A DNA stretch of 64,000 bases from Dipteris shenzhenensis (Eukaryota; Polypodiophyta; Polypodiopsida; Gleicheniales): NCBI GenBank assembly GCA_047967505.1, contig CM106541.1; one strand, given 5' to 3'. Shown here piece by piece: positions 11,189 through 23,234 of this stretch (positions within the stretch are counted from its first letter, which is position 1; each line of letters opens with the position of its first letter). The position numbers were made by a program, and so were the translations under genes. The notes beneath the pieces were generated by a model, which had not been told where the DNA came from, did no database searches, and worked only from the letters and a program-made list of their open reading frames with translations.

Positions 11189-11372
11189 CCTCCCCTTGGT
11201 GCCATAATCCTTTGGCTACTGCAAGGTGGTCAGATGTGAGTTACATTCCATCACCTCCCCTTAGTGCATGCATTGCTACTTAAGGTGGTAAAGTGTGGTT
11301 TTTACATGTCAATACCTCCCCTGGGTGCTTTCATAGCTACTCTCAGGTGGTCAGGTTTGATTTACAAAACAT
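11187..11372. repeat. Three tandem ~62-base repeats containing the NA1 PPT
   Basis: The core ACCTCCCCTTGGTG begins near 11187, 11252 and 11313, each followed by a related block ending in GGTGGTCAG-like sequence. The copy next to the LTR serves as PPT; the others are internal PPT-like tracts. Confidence 0.7.
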
Positions 11373-13229
11373 AATAGGCAAGGTTGGCAAGGTTTTTGCT
11401 TTCTCAATACATTTTGTTCATGTCATTCTGCTCATGGCTTGATGATGACTCCACGTAGTTGACTTGTTGATTCTTCAATCTGCAATCTTCTTCCTTGTGT
11501 CCGAGCTTCTTGCATGATGCTTTGTTCTTCCATGTGCCTTGATGCTTTATGTGTGGATGCCATGCTTCCTGCTATGGTCATCTCATACACTTGTGCTTTC
11601 GGCATGCTTTTTACATTCATGCGTTGCTTTTTCATTTATTGCAAAGGTCTTACCAATTGAATTCTTTCAATATTGGCAGTGTCTAATTGCATACAATGAT
11701 TCTGATCTGATAGACGCGTAGAGCTTGAAAAGACGATCACTTTTCCTTTTTGGAGCGTGTCCAAATTCTTCTTGGATTGGAAGTTATGGCTTGTTGAAGA
11801 TTCTGTGAAGAAGAAGGGCCTTTGATGATGTGTCACAGGGATTCACATGCTGAATTCCATACTGTGCTTAGCAAGGGACTCTGTGCTTAGGTGGCACTGT
11901 GACTGTGTATGCTGATGTGGCACTCTGCCATGTGGCAATTTTTTGAGACAAATGAATTAATCCAAGGTTAATCAAACTTAACTATGGTCCAAGTATTGAA
12001 CCTAACCCTAAGCCTTAACAATGGTTTAACTTAACCACAACCCACACCCAACCTTATCTGCCACGTGTCCTGTCAAGGATTGCCATGTGGCCTAAGTCTA
12101 TACTTTGTGAGACCTTTGCCTGGCTATGGCGATGTCGACGGACACAAAAGAGATGCAGACTCTTCTCCGACTCCTTCTCCTTCGTCTTGGAGTGATGGCG
12201 TTTTGGAGCGGGGCATTGGCAGGCACTATGCAAGGAGCCTGGAGACGGGCTGGAGCAATCGGCATTTTGCATGCAGCCAAAGGTCTATGCTGTCGTCTTT
12301 CAGCCTGCCATTGAAGGCAGTCATGCTTCACTGTTGGTCAAGCTGTTTGCTGGAGCGCTGCAGATGGAGTCGCCCGCAACCGCTTTTTCCTATTTGCTGG
12401 AGCACACCTTGAGATAGCTTCTCCTTTCACACAGCCTCATGTATTCTCTGTGAATTCTCTCAGTCCAGAATTGCATTGTTTTGGGTCGCTGTGTGTTGGA
12501 CGTGGGAAGCCGAGATGCAAGAGGTGTAAAGAAGGTTGATGGAGAGGCTCGTTGAGGTCATAGATGGCACGTTGGCTAGGCTAGAGCGCTGTAGAAGCTG
12601 CTTGGGAGTTGTTCGGGCTGAGCGTCAGATCTTGTGTGTGCAGGGCGGTCTACTGCAAAGCGTTGCTAACGAACTATGGCACTGCTGAGAGTCGGTCGGC
12701 CATTGTAGATCTATTGCAGATGAGTCACAGAGCCGCACGAGCTTGTAGAAGGCTTTTGTTGAAGTAGGTTCTAAGCCCGTTGCAGAGGCTTGTTGTAGAG
12801 AGTCGCTTGCTTGTGGTCGCCTTAGAGCCTTGCTCTGCTATTGCGAGGCTTGTAGTATGCAGCCCACTTGCCTTGCTTTAAGCTCTGTTGAGAGGTCGAT
12901 ATAGGACACTAGGCTATATTGTAGAGAATAGAAGGCATAGACTAGTCTCTTTCTCTCATAATGAAGCTATATCTCTCTCTCTCAACTGAAGCTATCTCTC
13001 TCACATAAGACATGCAATGAACGGAATTCTCAAATGCAATGGAAGGAATCAATGGACGGAACTTTTCTCTCTCTAGGGACAGAAATTTGTTTTCACAAAG
13101 AACACTCAAGAACAACACTCTAACCTAGGAGAAAAATCATGAGCTCCTAAGACATGCCTACAACTAATCTAGGAATGGAAGCAATCCTAGTGAACTACTA
13201 ATGAGCTAAACTAGGAGAGCTAAACCTAT
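11373..13229 (-). other. NA1 interior, non-coding
   Basis: No gag, protease, RT or integrase motif is seen in any frame. Small open frames near 12065-12412 overlap on both strands and look fortuitous. Short CT runs lie near 12970-13010. The segment near the PBS is leader-like. Confidence 0.6.
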
Positions 13230-13241
13230 GCTCTGATACCA
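13230..13241 (-). promoter_or_regulatory. NA1 primer-binding site
   Basis: The minus strand reads TGGTATCAGAGC directly after the LTR end ...TTTTATCA. It is complementary to initiator Met tRNA. Confidence 0.9.
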
Positions 13242-13566
13242 TGATAAAACATGTGTGCCTCAGGATCTATGGAGCACTCTAAGGTGGATGGAACCTATGT
13301 GGAAACATGATGAAGAGAGTGCTCATGACATGTATCTCAAGTCAATTAGGTTCCAAGATAGATTAGCTTGGACTCATAAAGAGAATCTTGAGATAGTGCA
13401 AAGTGCTTGATTGATATTCCTTCAAATGAACCTCCCTTTTATAGGTGAGGGTACTTACATCCATTTGCTTGCTCACATGTGGGATATCTCCTCCATGCCA
13501 TGTGGCAGCTTACCTTTTGCTCATACCTTTGCTCTACAAGTGCTCATGGCACCACAACTCTCAACA
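13242..13566 (-). repeat. NA1 5' LTR
   Basis: Same length as, and by eye identical to, 10864-11188. It ends against CTTCA, the second copy of the target duplication. Confidence 0.93.
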
Positions 13567-14560
13567 CTTCATAAGTACCCAATCCCCTTCCTTGAGATCT
13601 CTCTGTCTCCTATGCTTATCTGCAGTTCTTTTATGCTTTCCTTGAGACCTTTCAATTGCTGTCCGCACTTGGTTGAAAGCTGTCTGGAGGTCTCCACAAA
13701 TTGATTAGGTGCAAATATTTCATCTTTGGTCCTCAGGATAGGTGGTAGAATCACCGTCCCATAGATGACCTCAAAGGGGGCTTTCCCTGTAGAGCTGTGA
13801 ACTGTATTAATGTAAGTGAACTCCACCAATGGTAGGTACTTTTCCCAATCTGAACCTTGGTCACCCACGTAGCATTTCAGCATATCCAATGCTGTAGTAT
13901 TTGCTACCTCACGTTGACCATCTGTCTGGGGATGGAAGGAAGAAGAAAAATTCAAATTTGTCTCCATATTATCAAATAAAGCTCTCCAGAATAGACTGGT
14001 CATTATGGGATCTCGATCACTGACAAATGGACTTGGGCATACCATGGTGCTTAAACCTCCGTGCCATGAAAAGCTTAGCCATATGATCTGCCTTTATGAT
14101 TTTGCGAACCGGAATGAAATGAGCTTGCTTGCTGAATCTATAAATGATAGTCCAAATCCCATCATTCCCTGACTTTGATCTTGGCAAATAAAAAATGAGT
14201 CCATTCCAATACTTTCCTACGGTGCCTGTAGCACAGGAAGGGGCATAAGTAGGCCAGGTTCCTTCCGTTTATCATATTTCACTTTTTGACAGGTAAGGCA
14301 TTCTGAGACAAACTTATTTATATCTTTTCACATCCCTGGCTAAAAGCAATACCTCTCTAGCACTTGAGTTGTTGCTGTAATTCCTCTATGCCCAGCATAG
14401 GGAGATGCATGGCACTCCAAAATCTTTTTCCGCATCTCCTGGGTGATGCATAGGTAGTCGACTATCTTTCATTAGATACCCATCTTTCAAAGAATAGTGA
14501 CTGGTGGACTGCCCCTCTTGAACTTAATGTAAAATCTCACCAAAATATGCATCTTTAGCA
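13567..14560 (-). pseudogene. Gy3 integrase core
   Basis: The open stretch 13569-14045 encodes the core from the second Asp region (VSDRDPIMTSLFWRALFDNM) through SSFHPQTDGQREVANTTALD and EFTYINTVHSSTGKAPFEV. Further upstream on the minus strand (14046-14560) the zinc-finger and first-Asp regions are present but broken by stops and frame changes. Highly similar in layout to Gy1 and Gy2. Confidence 0.8.
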
Positions 14561-15536
14561 TATTACTCCCTCATGTCTTCCAGGTCCTGATGATAAGAAA
14601 TAGTCACATTATTGACCTGGGGTCTTTGGGACAAGGCATCTGCCACTTTGTTCCGAACTCTTGGAGTATGGACAATTTGAAAATGGTACATTGATAGCAT
14701 GTTTGCCCATTTCATATGCTTCTCGAAGAGCTTTTTCTGAGTCAGAAAGTATCTTAGTTTTTGGTGATCTATTTTAACTGTAAAGTTTGCACCCAAAAGA
14801 TAATGCTTCCATGTATGGATGGCATGGATTACAGCTAGCAACTCTTTCTCATAGATTCCCAGATATCTCTCTGCATCTTGAAGTCTCGTGCTTTCATAGG
14901 CCACTACATGACCATTTGATGCAATGCAACCCCAACACACTCATCACAAGCATCACAATCCACATCAAATGGGTGATGCAAATCTAGAACTATGAAGATT
15001 GGCTCTGTGGCGAGCCTCTCTTTGAGTGTGGTGAATGTTGTCTTTTGTGGAATTCCCCATCTAAAAGCTGCATTTTTCTTAGTAAGATCGTGGAGTGAAG
15101 TGGCTATATCCGCAAAATACCTGATAAATCTTCTGTAATAAGAACATGGGCCTAGGAAACTACAAACTTCATGCACAGTTTTCAGCTCTGGTCATTCCTG
15201 AATGGCTCGAATCTTTGCCGGATCCATGCATACCCCATATTTGGATATTATATGCCTCAAGTAATGAATCTCTTCTAGGAAGAATTCACTTTTCTTGCTG
15301 TTTGCATAGAGATGGTGATTTCTCAGCTCTTGAAATACTGTAGCAAGATGTTTCTTGTGCTCTTCTTTGGATTTAGAGAAGACAATTATGTCATCAAAGA
15401 AGGTAGTAGTGAACTGTCTGTAGGGTCGGAAGATACGATCCATCATCCTATTGAAAGTAGTTGGGGCATTAGTCAATCCAAAAGGCATCACCAAATACTC
15501 GTACAACCCAAAAGTAGTGCGGAATGATGACCACAT
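14561..15536 (-). pseudogene. Gy3 reverse transcriptase (C-terminal half) and RNase H
   Basis: 15192-15536 encodes YLVMPFGLTNAPTTFNRMMD and TTTFFDDIIVFSK, again FFDD at the catalytic site. 14904-15176 continues with the connection region (FLGPCSYYRRFIRYFAD). 14563-14940 covers most of RNase H (GHVVAYESTRLQDAERYLGI, KELLAVIHAIHTWKHYLLG). The three frames are shifted relative to one another. The RT N-terminal half is missing: similarity stops near 15530. Confidence 0.85.
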
Positions 15537-16177
15537 CGTCTACACATCTCATGGCTCCCTCTGCTTGCAACGCCCCCAGTAGCATGACAGCTAGGCTCTC
15601 CAGCCATCAACGAATTCTGACAACCTCAACATCGATTTCCTACAAGCTGCCTCTAACGTTTGCCATGACCTTTTTCCAGCGCTCCAGCCAGTGCGAGATA
15701 GCTCAAAGATTCAATGGATCTCCACAAGCAACTATAGCATAGCCACGGGCTGCAAAAGCAACTCCATCTCAGCATCTCAGGCCGCACGGGCAAGGCGGAT
15801 TCCAAGCTCTTAGAAAGCTAGACTCCAGTCCTACAATGTTGGTGACAACGGACTATGGCACCCGGAACGCACATCAAAGCTGCACCTCCAATCGATCACG
15901 CCATCTCTGAAGCGGCTATTCCGATGGATTATTTCTAATTGACGGAATCTTCAAGAGATTTCGTCCAATCTTCTCTCTTTACACAATGGAGACACATGGC
16001 ACTATGGAAATTTGACATGTGGCTATCTTAGCCATCAAGGCTATCCACATGCTACATCAGCTTAACTGCCACGTCAATAGTCTAGCTACCACGTCACCCT
16101 TATCTTGCCATGTCATTGCCACACTCACAACCTTAGACCTTAGGACTCTAGATCCCATTACATCAATTTGTCCTTCA

Positions 16178-18278
16178 TTCCCCCCCATAAATTGATGACC
16201 TCAACCCTAGCAGCAGTCCATGGGAAACTTCATGCAACACACATGATCCACAACCTGGTACTCACTCTAGTTGCATCAGCAGTAGACTCATTTGGGCATC
16301 CTCATCCCAACATGATCTCACTCTGACTTTGGTTTGTTAGTTTACAATTGGAAGATAGACAATGACTATGCATGGGAATACCCTTAGATCTAAAAAGGTA
16401 ACCCATAAGACTAACAATTATTTGAGGGGGACATCCCAAGGCAAAGAACCCTTATTGACCACACACACAACACATTCTAAGTGGAGGATGTGGGAAAATA
16501 CCCCCCTTTGATGGCATATCTTGTCCTTTTCCTTCTTCTCTTCCAAGCTACCATAGTGTGAAATACATTGCTTTTTGAAGGATTCCCGAGAAAGTTCAGG
16601 AATCACGGCAGTCTACTTTAGTTTTGAATTAGGGCATGGTTACGCATGCATGTTGGTTTGTCAAAGTAGGTTCTCGGGTCGAGCTACGAGTATGCTCTAG
16701 TTCCCATTGACTTGAAAGCTAGGAGCAACCACACGTGAAGAGTGTATTGTGGCACTCGTTAACATATGGTGGGCCATAATGGTTGTAAGATCCGGTTGAA
16801 CTGCATTTGTGACACTTGCATGGCATGCCATGCCTGGCCATGCATCAGTCAAAAATTTGAAAAACAATTCCGCCAATTCAAAATTTGAAATTTAGACCTC
16901 CTCCCACACTCCACCTCCTCGTGCTCTCCACCTGTCATGCTCCTCTCTGCTCCCACACTCCACTTATCATCTCCCTGTCATCCTTCTACCCTTCATCCTT
17001 TTCCTCCACCTCCTCCTGCTCTCCACCCATTGTGCTCCTGCTCTCCACCCATTGTGCTCCTGCTTTCCACCTGTCATCGTCATCCTCCTCTGCCCGTGCC
17101 CCTATGCTCCACCCGTCCTCTCCTTTCCCAATCTACCTCCCTCTACTCCTATGTGTTGCCATATTTGAGCAGCTGCCCCAAACTCATTGGAGAGGTTCTT
17201 GGTGTAGCCAATCTTGTAACTCCTTTGATCTTTGTCCTTCTCTACACTCTTTAATGTATCTTATCCATATTCTACAATACAAGATCCTTGTAGTCCTTCA
17301 CCTTCTTTGAGTGTCCAAGCCTTAAAAACATTTTGTGAATCATATGGATTGAAGAGGGTCTTACCACTTGTCATGCAAGGGCAGTGTCTACTCTTGTACA
17401 AGAGGTGGTCATGATTGTATGGCAAGGTATAGTCAACCAAATGCAAGTACATTTCATACATCATGAAAGATACTGAAACCATAACTAAGGCATCTTTAAA
17501 ATAAGAATCATAATGGTTGTAGTTGAAACCTTTGTTCCAATCATATCCATTGGAAATCATCATGCAAGTCATGATATATTCTTCCTTCATGAAAGCTCTT
17601 GTCATAGTCAACCCACACTAGTCAACTAGTCAACTCTCTGAATCTTTGATCTATACTTTAACTCCTCAAGCATCACCTTAGCATTTAGTGTAGCATCAAC
17701 CTTCAAAAATAGTCTAGAAATGCTTGTAGAAAATAGAGGAACCTTGGAGGGTTGCTACCTCACTCCACAAAGCATCAAGTAGAGGGCATTTGCTACACAA
17801 TCAAAGGTACTTGGAAGTAGAAGACTCAGTGCAAGTCTCAGACCAAATGAAGCTTCACACCTCTAGGGGCAACAACACGTCTTTTTCAAAACCCGATTGG
17901 TTTTTCCTTAGTTTCTCCTCATCCCCTTGACCATTTGCTCTCAAAATTCACTAACAGGTAGCCCATAGGGTCGCCTAAGTGCACCTCAGACTGTTTTTGA
18001 AATGGTGGCTCTAGCAAGCTGTCTCATCAGAAATGGCGCGAGATAGGGCGAGTGTAAGCATGGGCTGTAGAAAGACAATTTCTAGAAACCCTCTAGAGTG
18101 GAAGTGCATCTATATGAGGGGAATCTATGGCTGAAAGGGTTTGGACAATGGTCACCTACATTGGGAGAACAAGCACTTGGAAATTTTGCTTAAAAGAGGA
18201 GAAAATGGAGAAGAAGAGAGTGTGAGGAAGAAGATGATGACATGGCACTCAAGGAGGTCTTAGGGAGAGTGAACCAAG
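16178..18278 (-). other. NA2 interior
   Basis: No standard gag-pol motif is present. Near 17880-18010 the minus strand encodes a short stretch resembling the protein at 24086-24370 of NA3 (LLVNFESKW and EKPIGF against LLVKFEPVW and EKPVKL). An open frame 17261-17611 (minus) has no recognisable domain. A C-rich, Pro/Ser-coding low-complexity stretch lies at 16905-17150. Confidence 0.4.
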
Positions 18279-18290
18279 GCTTTGATACCA

Positions 18291-18597
18291 CACGTTGGAG
18301 TTGCAAGAAGGATTGAGCAAGTGAAGCAAAAGAGAGAGAGAGAGAGATTTAATTCATGAGAGACAAGCCCAATATATAGGCACAGGTTACATCCAGTAGT
18401 GACATCATATGTGAGCTCAGTAGAGCATCTAGATCCACAAATCTCTCGATCAGTTCCATGATTCTCTCAATCATACACCACACACCTAGATTCACTCATT
18501 CACACCTACTGACACCTATCCAGGCACACCATGTGTTCACATACTCACAACCTTAGACCTTAGGACTCTAGATCCCATTACATCAATTTGTTCTTCA
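18291..18597 (-). repeat. NA2 5' LTR (approximate)
   Basis: Lies next to the PBS-like site. A minus-strand TATA-like CCTATATATTGGG is at 18368-18380 and a GA run at 18337-18350. The outer end TGAAGAACAAATTGATG (minus) matches the other copy, TGAAGGACAAATTGATG. From 18598 to 19252 no gene is recognisable. Confidence 0.5.
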
Positions 18598-19252
18598 TGC
18601 TTGTCACATCACGCGCACATTTCGATGCAAGTATCACTCACTTTTGAGCCTCGATGACAAATCCACTTCCTATACGCACATCAGTCTCTACATCAATGCA
18701 TCTGACCCAGCACATAAAAAGAGCAAAAGGAAAAAAAATTATTTGTTCTTTTTTTCGATCAATGGTTGGTTTAGATCTAGATCAGAGTAGACTAGATCGC
18801 CATAGAGGAGACGATTTGAATTTCTCCAAGTTGCCAATCTAGTCATGCCCAAAATTCCCTTGACTAGTTCCTACTCGGAGTCAGTCCCTCTACTCACATG
18901 CAGTTTCACACTCATTACATTACCTGAAACCCAACCATCTTCGGATCAATGAACAGTCTTCAGTGGCATTGACCAATTGATTAGTGGGCAGTTAGCACAT
19001 GATTTGATTTCACACACACTTGCTAATATTGTAAATCCTATTTAGCTATTTCATGGCATTGTGCACATCATTTCAAACTTGTAAAGCCTCTTGGCTATTC
19101 CTGGCATCATTTACAACAAGGCTTGTAGCAGATCGGATTATATATTATAGTTCCACCTTCACCAACAGTTCAGATTTCACTTGCCATAGTCAGTGTTTTG
19201 CAGTTGATTCAAATAGTGATTTCACAGACACTTTGAGTACATTTCTTGCACC

Positions 19253-20400
19253 ATGTCTATGATTAGAAACCTCAATCTGGAGGCATCTGCTAAGCTGGGC
19301 GACTCCAATTATGACACATAGAAATATCGAATGGAGACCATTCTTGTACTTCATAACAAATGAGAGTATGTCGATGGATCTATACCTAGACCATTGGACG
19401 ACCCAGCCAGCAGTAACTTTACTCCACCTGTTGTCACAGCACCAGCAGCTTGATCTATAGCAGGATCTCTAGCTACACAAATAGTTTCCGCACCTATAGT
19501 AGCAAATCCTGTCATTGCCCGAGCATAGGCAGAATGGGATAAGAAAGATAAGTATGCACATTATCTGATCAAGAAGAATGTGCAAGATGTCTTGCTAGGA
19601 CAACTCAACACCGTCCAGACATCAAAAGAAGCATGGGATATGTTCGCAGCTCTCTACTAGTCCAAGAACACTTCCAGGATTTTCATACTGAGAAAACAAA
19701 TCAACCAAAGTTTCTGTAATAGCAACGAAATCGATCATGCTTATGTACTCAGAATCAAAGATTACAACAATCAACTCGCAGTAGTAGGAGAGATCATGAA
19801 TCCAGCAGAAATGGTTCAAGTAATCCTGAATGGACTAGGAGAGGGATACAAGAATATAGTCCAGAGTATTGCCATTCAATGACAAATTCCAACACTGGAA
19901 GAACTTCAGTCAGTTTTACTTAGTGAAGAACTTAAGACTCAGGACATTCATGCACGCAAAGGTCATTCCAATGATCCAGCATTCACAGCTTCAGATAGAA
20001 ACAGAGGCAGAGGAAGAGGTAGAGGTAGAGGTAGATCATTCTAGCGAAGTAGTCATCATCAACAAAAAAATCATCATCAAAGTCAGAATCATCATTAGCA
20101 TCATCCTCAGCAACATCAGAATCAACAAAGAGGAAATCATTCCAATCGAGGAAGACTCCAAGGACGAGGGAATGCATCCACCAACGCATCAAACATTCAA
20201 TGCAACTACTGTCATAAGTTTGGACACTATGAAAGATATTGCTGCAACAAGAAATACGACAAAGGCGGTCAATCCAGCAACAATCGAGGAAACTTTCGTG
20301 AAAGAGGAAATCATTGTGGTGGACATTCTAGTCACAGTCATTATGCAAATAAACATGGGAACATATTCCTTGCAAACAAGGAAATGTAGAAGATTGATAT
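19253..20400 (+). pseudogene. Co2 gag
   Basis: Start ATG at 19253. UBN2-type Gag is readable through several TAG stops: KEAWDMFAALY, then VLNGLGEGYKNIVQSIA and IPTLEELQSVLLSEELK. An RGRGRGRGR tract near 20000 precedes a CCHC knuckle (CNYCHKFGHYERYC) near 20200-20241. Stops occur near 19319, 19352, 19455, 19528 and 19659, mostly TAG in place of CAG/TGG. Confidence 0.8.
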
Positions 20401-22500
20401 AGTGTATCCAGACATCAATTGCAATTCAAAAGAGGATTTCAGCTATCAAGTCAATCATGCAGATCAAGCTCCTTGGTACATTGACAGCGGTGCATAATCT
20501 CATATGACAAAGCATCAAGAATGGTTCACATAGATGGAACCATTAGAAGGCCAGAAGAATATCATCTACACGGCAGATAATACACCGAATCCAGTTCAAG
20601 GGACATGCATTATCCCTATGAACAATTTCACTGGTACGAAAGGATTGGTGAAAGATGTCCTTCATGTTCTGAAGCTCAGTAATAACCTCTTCTCAGTAGG
20701 TTAAATGATGGAACATAACTACCGAGTCACCTTCGACGGAGATGAATGCACTATCAAAGATAAATCTAGGGGATTTCAACTAGTAGGAAAAGGAGTCAAG
20801 GAAGGACGCTTGTTCAGAATGCTAGCTACAGTACCATATTTGCATGCCATGTCAGATCAACTGCAACAGATACTACTATCTGCAAAATGGTACAAGAGAT
20901 ATGATCATGTCAATTTCAAGAGCTTGATAGATCTCAGGAATCAGAATATGGTAAACGGGATTCCTAAGCTATAGTTTCTTGGAAAAGTTTGTGAAGCATG
21001 TTACTTCGACAAACAAAAGCGAACCAATTTTGGTAGAAGCACCTCTCAAGCATGGGGTATTCTTGATTTGATACATACAGATGTATGGGGTTATGCCCAA
21101 ACCTTATGCCTAGACCTGCAGCATCAATGGTTCACTTTACTACTTGACTTTCATCGATGACTACAACAGATATTGTTGGGTCTACTTTCTAAAAGAGAAA
21201 TCTGAAGTTTTTTCTAGATTTCAAGAATTCAAAGCCATGGTAGAAAACCAGACAGGCAGAAAGATCAAAGTCATGAGATCAGATAGAGGAAGTGAATACA
21301 CGTCTTCAACATTCATGAACTTTTGCAGAAGTCACGGCATTCGAAGAAAATTCACTTGTGCGGATACTCAGTAGAATGTAAGAGCTCAAAGGAAGAATGG
21401 TACAGTGCAATGCTTAGTGAGAAGCATCTTCTAAATTAGTACTGGGCAAAAGCAATAGCCACTGCAAACTACTTGCCTAATTAGCTTTCGATCGAACCGA
21501 TTTAGGGTATGACACTTTATGAAGCATTCACTGGACACAAGCCACGCATTGGGCATCTCCACATATTTGGTTGCATAGCATATGCCCACATACATGATGA
21601 TCATCATAGTAAATTGGATGCGAAGCCACGTAAATGCATCATGGTTGGCTATAGTGAAGACATCAAAGCATACAAGTTGTATGATCCCATCAACCGAAAG
21701 GTCATTATCTCTAGAGATGTAATCTTTGATGAGTAATCACCTCTCGAGCATGGGGTATTCTTGATTTGATACATACAGATGTATGGGGTTATGCCCAGAC
21801 CTGCAGCATCAATGGTTCACTTTACTACTTGACTTTCATTGATGACTACAATAGATATTGTTGGGTCTACTTTCTGAAAGAGAATTCTGAAGTTTTTTCT
21901 AGATTTCAAGAATTCAAAGCCATGGTAGAAAACCAGACAGGCAGAAAGATCAAAGTCATGAGATCAGATAGAGGAAGTGAATACACGTCTTCAGCATTCA
22001 TGAACTTTTGCAGAAGTCACGGCATTCGAAGAAAATTCACGTGTGCGGATACTCAGTAGAATGTAAGAGCTAAAAGGAAGAATGGTACTTTAGCAGACTG
22101 TGCTAGTGCAATGCTTAGTTAGAAGCATCTTCTAAATTAGTACTAGGCAAAAGCAATAGCCACTGCAAACTACTTGCCTAATTAGCTTTCGATCAAACCG
22201 ATTCAGGGTATGACACTTTATGAAGCATTCACTGGACACAAGCCACGCATTGGGCATCTCCACATATTTGGTTTCATAGCATATGCCCACATACATAATG
22301 ATCATCACAGTAAATTGGATGCGAAGCCACGTAAATGCATCATGGTTGGCTATAGTGAAGACATCAAAGCATACAAGTTGTATGATCCCATCAGCCGAAA
22401 GGTCATTATCTCTAGAGATGTAATCTTTGATGAGGAATCAGAATGGAAAATCTCAAATGCACAAGAGATAGATGCACCGATTTCATAGTCATCTACAGGA
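20401..22500 (+). pseudogene. Co2 protease and integrase
   Basis: Protease: APWYIDSGA near 20468, followed by a stop. GAG-pre-integrase: VKDVLHVLKLSNNLFSVG, then an open stretch 20705-20974 with the KRYDHVNFKSL region. Integrase core: IHTDVWGY (first Asp), [31 protein letters not shown] (second Asp). The C-terminal part has HKPRIGHLHIFGCIAY and KCIMVGYSEDIKAYKLY. All is repeated at 21738-22436. The catalytic-Glu segment is damaged in both copies by TAG codons. Confidence 0.8.
21040..22436 (+). repeat. Tandem duplication (~698 bp) within Co2 integrase
   Basis: Copy 1 is 21040-21737 and copy 2 is 21738-22436. Both start CACCTCTC(A/G)AGCATGGGG and end in the VISRDVIFDE coding segment. The junction reads GAGTAATCACC against GAGGAATCAGA at the true continuation. 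Copy 1 has an extra ~13 bases near 21104 and lacks ~19 bases near 21403, so the copies have diverged since duplication. Confidence 0.9.
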
Positions 22501-22537
22501 AAAGGTTGATCGAAAGAAGAGAAAGATTGGTTAGAAT

Positions 22538-22903
22538 TGTAGAAACACGTGGGATAGAATAGATGAATCTTGGAAGAGGAGTGAGACCACAAGATGTAAC
22601 CAAAAATGTTGTTCTATTATTGATTGCGAGAAGTGTGACTCTCTCTTATAAAAATGGGGAGAAGATGGCCTAGATCAAAGGCACCTTCCCTAAATCAGTG
22701 GCAATCAGCCCCTACATCAATGGGACTTGCCTAAATCAATGGAACCTCCCATGTGGGGACCTTTGGCTTACATCATCACTTAGGTCACACACTAGACACA
22801 TCATAGCATTAGATGTGCCTCTACAACACACACACAGACACGTGACTCCCCTAGATGCACACATGCACCTTAGAGCAAGCCCTTGACCATAGTTATCCCA
22901 ACA
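22538..22903 (-). repeat. NA3 3' LTR (366 bp)
   Basis: Plus-strand ends are TGTAGAAACACG ... TATCCCAACA. A minus-strand TATA-like TTTTTATAAGAG lies near 22645-22656. It matches 24603-24688 over its first ~86 plus-strand bases. Confidence 0.8.
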
Positions 22904-23234
22904 TACCCCCCCTCAAGGGTTTGCCTCTTGCAATGTCAAGGATACATCTAGTCTCACAGTTTCTCATGCCATCTCATGGTGGTCACACATGGCCATCTCA
23001 TGGTGGTTAAGGATAAATCTATGTCTAGGATCTCATGCAAGCAAAGGTGCCCAAGGTTTAAGGTTTACAAAACTGGGATAGACCAAACACATATCACATG
23101 GCCTACATCATATGGCGACAAAAGGTGATTTACAAAAGATAAAACACATAACATTCTTTTTGGAGTACTATTCCAGGCAGAGAACCTGAAAAATTGACCA
23201 AGTGATGATAAACAAAAATTCAAAGACAAGTTGC

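Larger units (their letters stand above)
10864..13566 (-). mobile_element. NA1: young non-autonomous LTR retrotransposon
   Basis: Two 325-base direct repeats (10864-11188 and 13242-13566) start TG and end CA on the minus strand. They enclose a PBS (13230-13241) and a purine-rich PPT next to the inner end of 10864-11188. The flanks carry the 5-base duplication CTTCA (10859-10863 and 13567-13571). The LTRs look identical by eye, so insertion is recent. The 2.05-kb interior has no gag or pol motif on either strand, so the element must borrow proteins. It lies in the Gy3 integrase gene in the same orientation. Confidence 0.92.
10400..15536 (-). mobile_element. Gy3: chromovirus remnant, split by NA1
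   Basis: On the minus strand, reading right to left, it holds the C-terminal half of RT, RNase H, integrase and chromodomain. It is interrupted at 10864-13566 by element NA1; removing NA1 and one CTTCA copy rejoins the integrase C-terminal module. The RT is cut at about 15530, so protease and gag are absent. No LTR could be assigned to either side. Confidence 0.8.
15537..18597 (-). mobile_element. NA2: degenerate LTR element, minus orientation
   Basis: A ~60-base block (ACTCACAACCTTAGACC ... CAATTTG) ends at 16177 and again at 18597. At 16178 it is followed on the plus strand by TCCCCCCCAT, a PPT when read on the minus strand. A minus-strand PBS-like TGGTATCAAAGC lies at 18279-18290. This fits an LTR element with its 3' LTR ending at 16177 and 5' LTR at ~18291-18597. 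The rest of the two presumed LTRs is not alike, so the left border (15537) is a guess. Confidence 0.5.
19253..22500 (+). mobile_element. Co2: decayed Ty1/copia element with duplicated integrase
   Basis: Gag, CCHC knuckle, protease, GAG-pre-integrase and integrase core are readable in order on the plus strand, the Ty1/copia arrangement. The integrase core is present twice in tandem. Coding similarity ends near 22490, where NA3 begins at 22538. Reverse transcriptase and RNase H were not found; a copia 3' end at 25866-26065 might be its tail. LTRs were not identified. Confidence 0.8.

Noticed and set aside
12065-12412. Overlapping 60-115-codon frames in the NA1 interior
   Set aside because: No motif, both strands open alike, no similarity to Gag; composition effect.
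16885-17310. Pro/Ser/Cys-rich frames
   Set aside because: C-rich low-complexity DNA; frames in two phases look alike and carry no domain.
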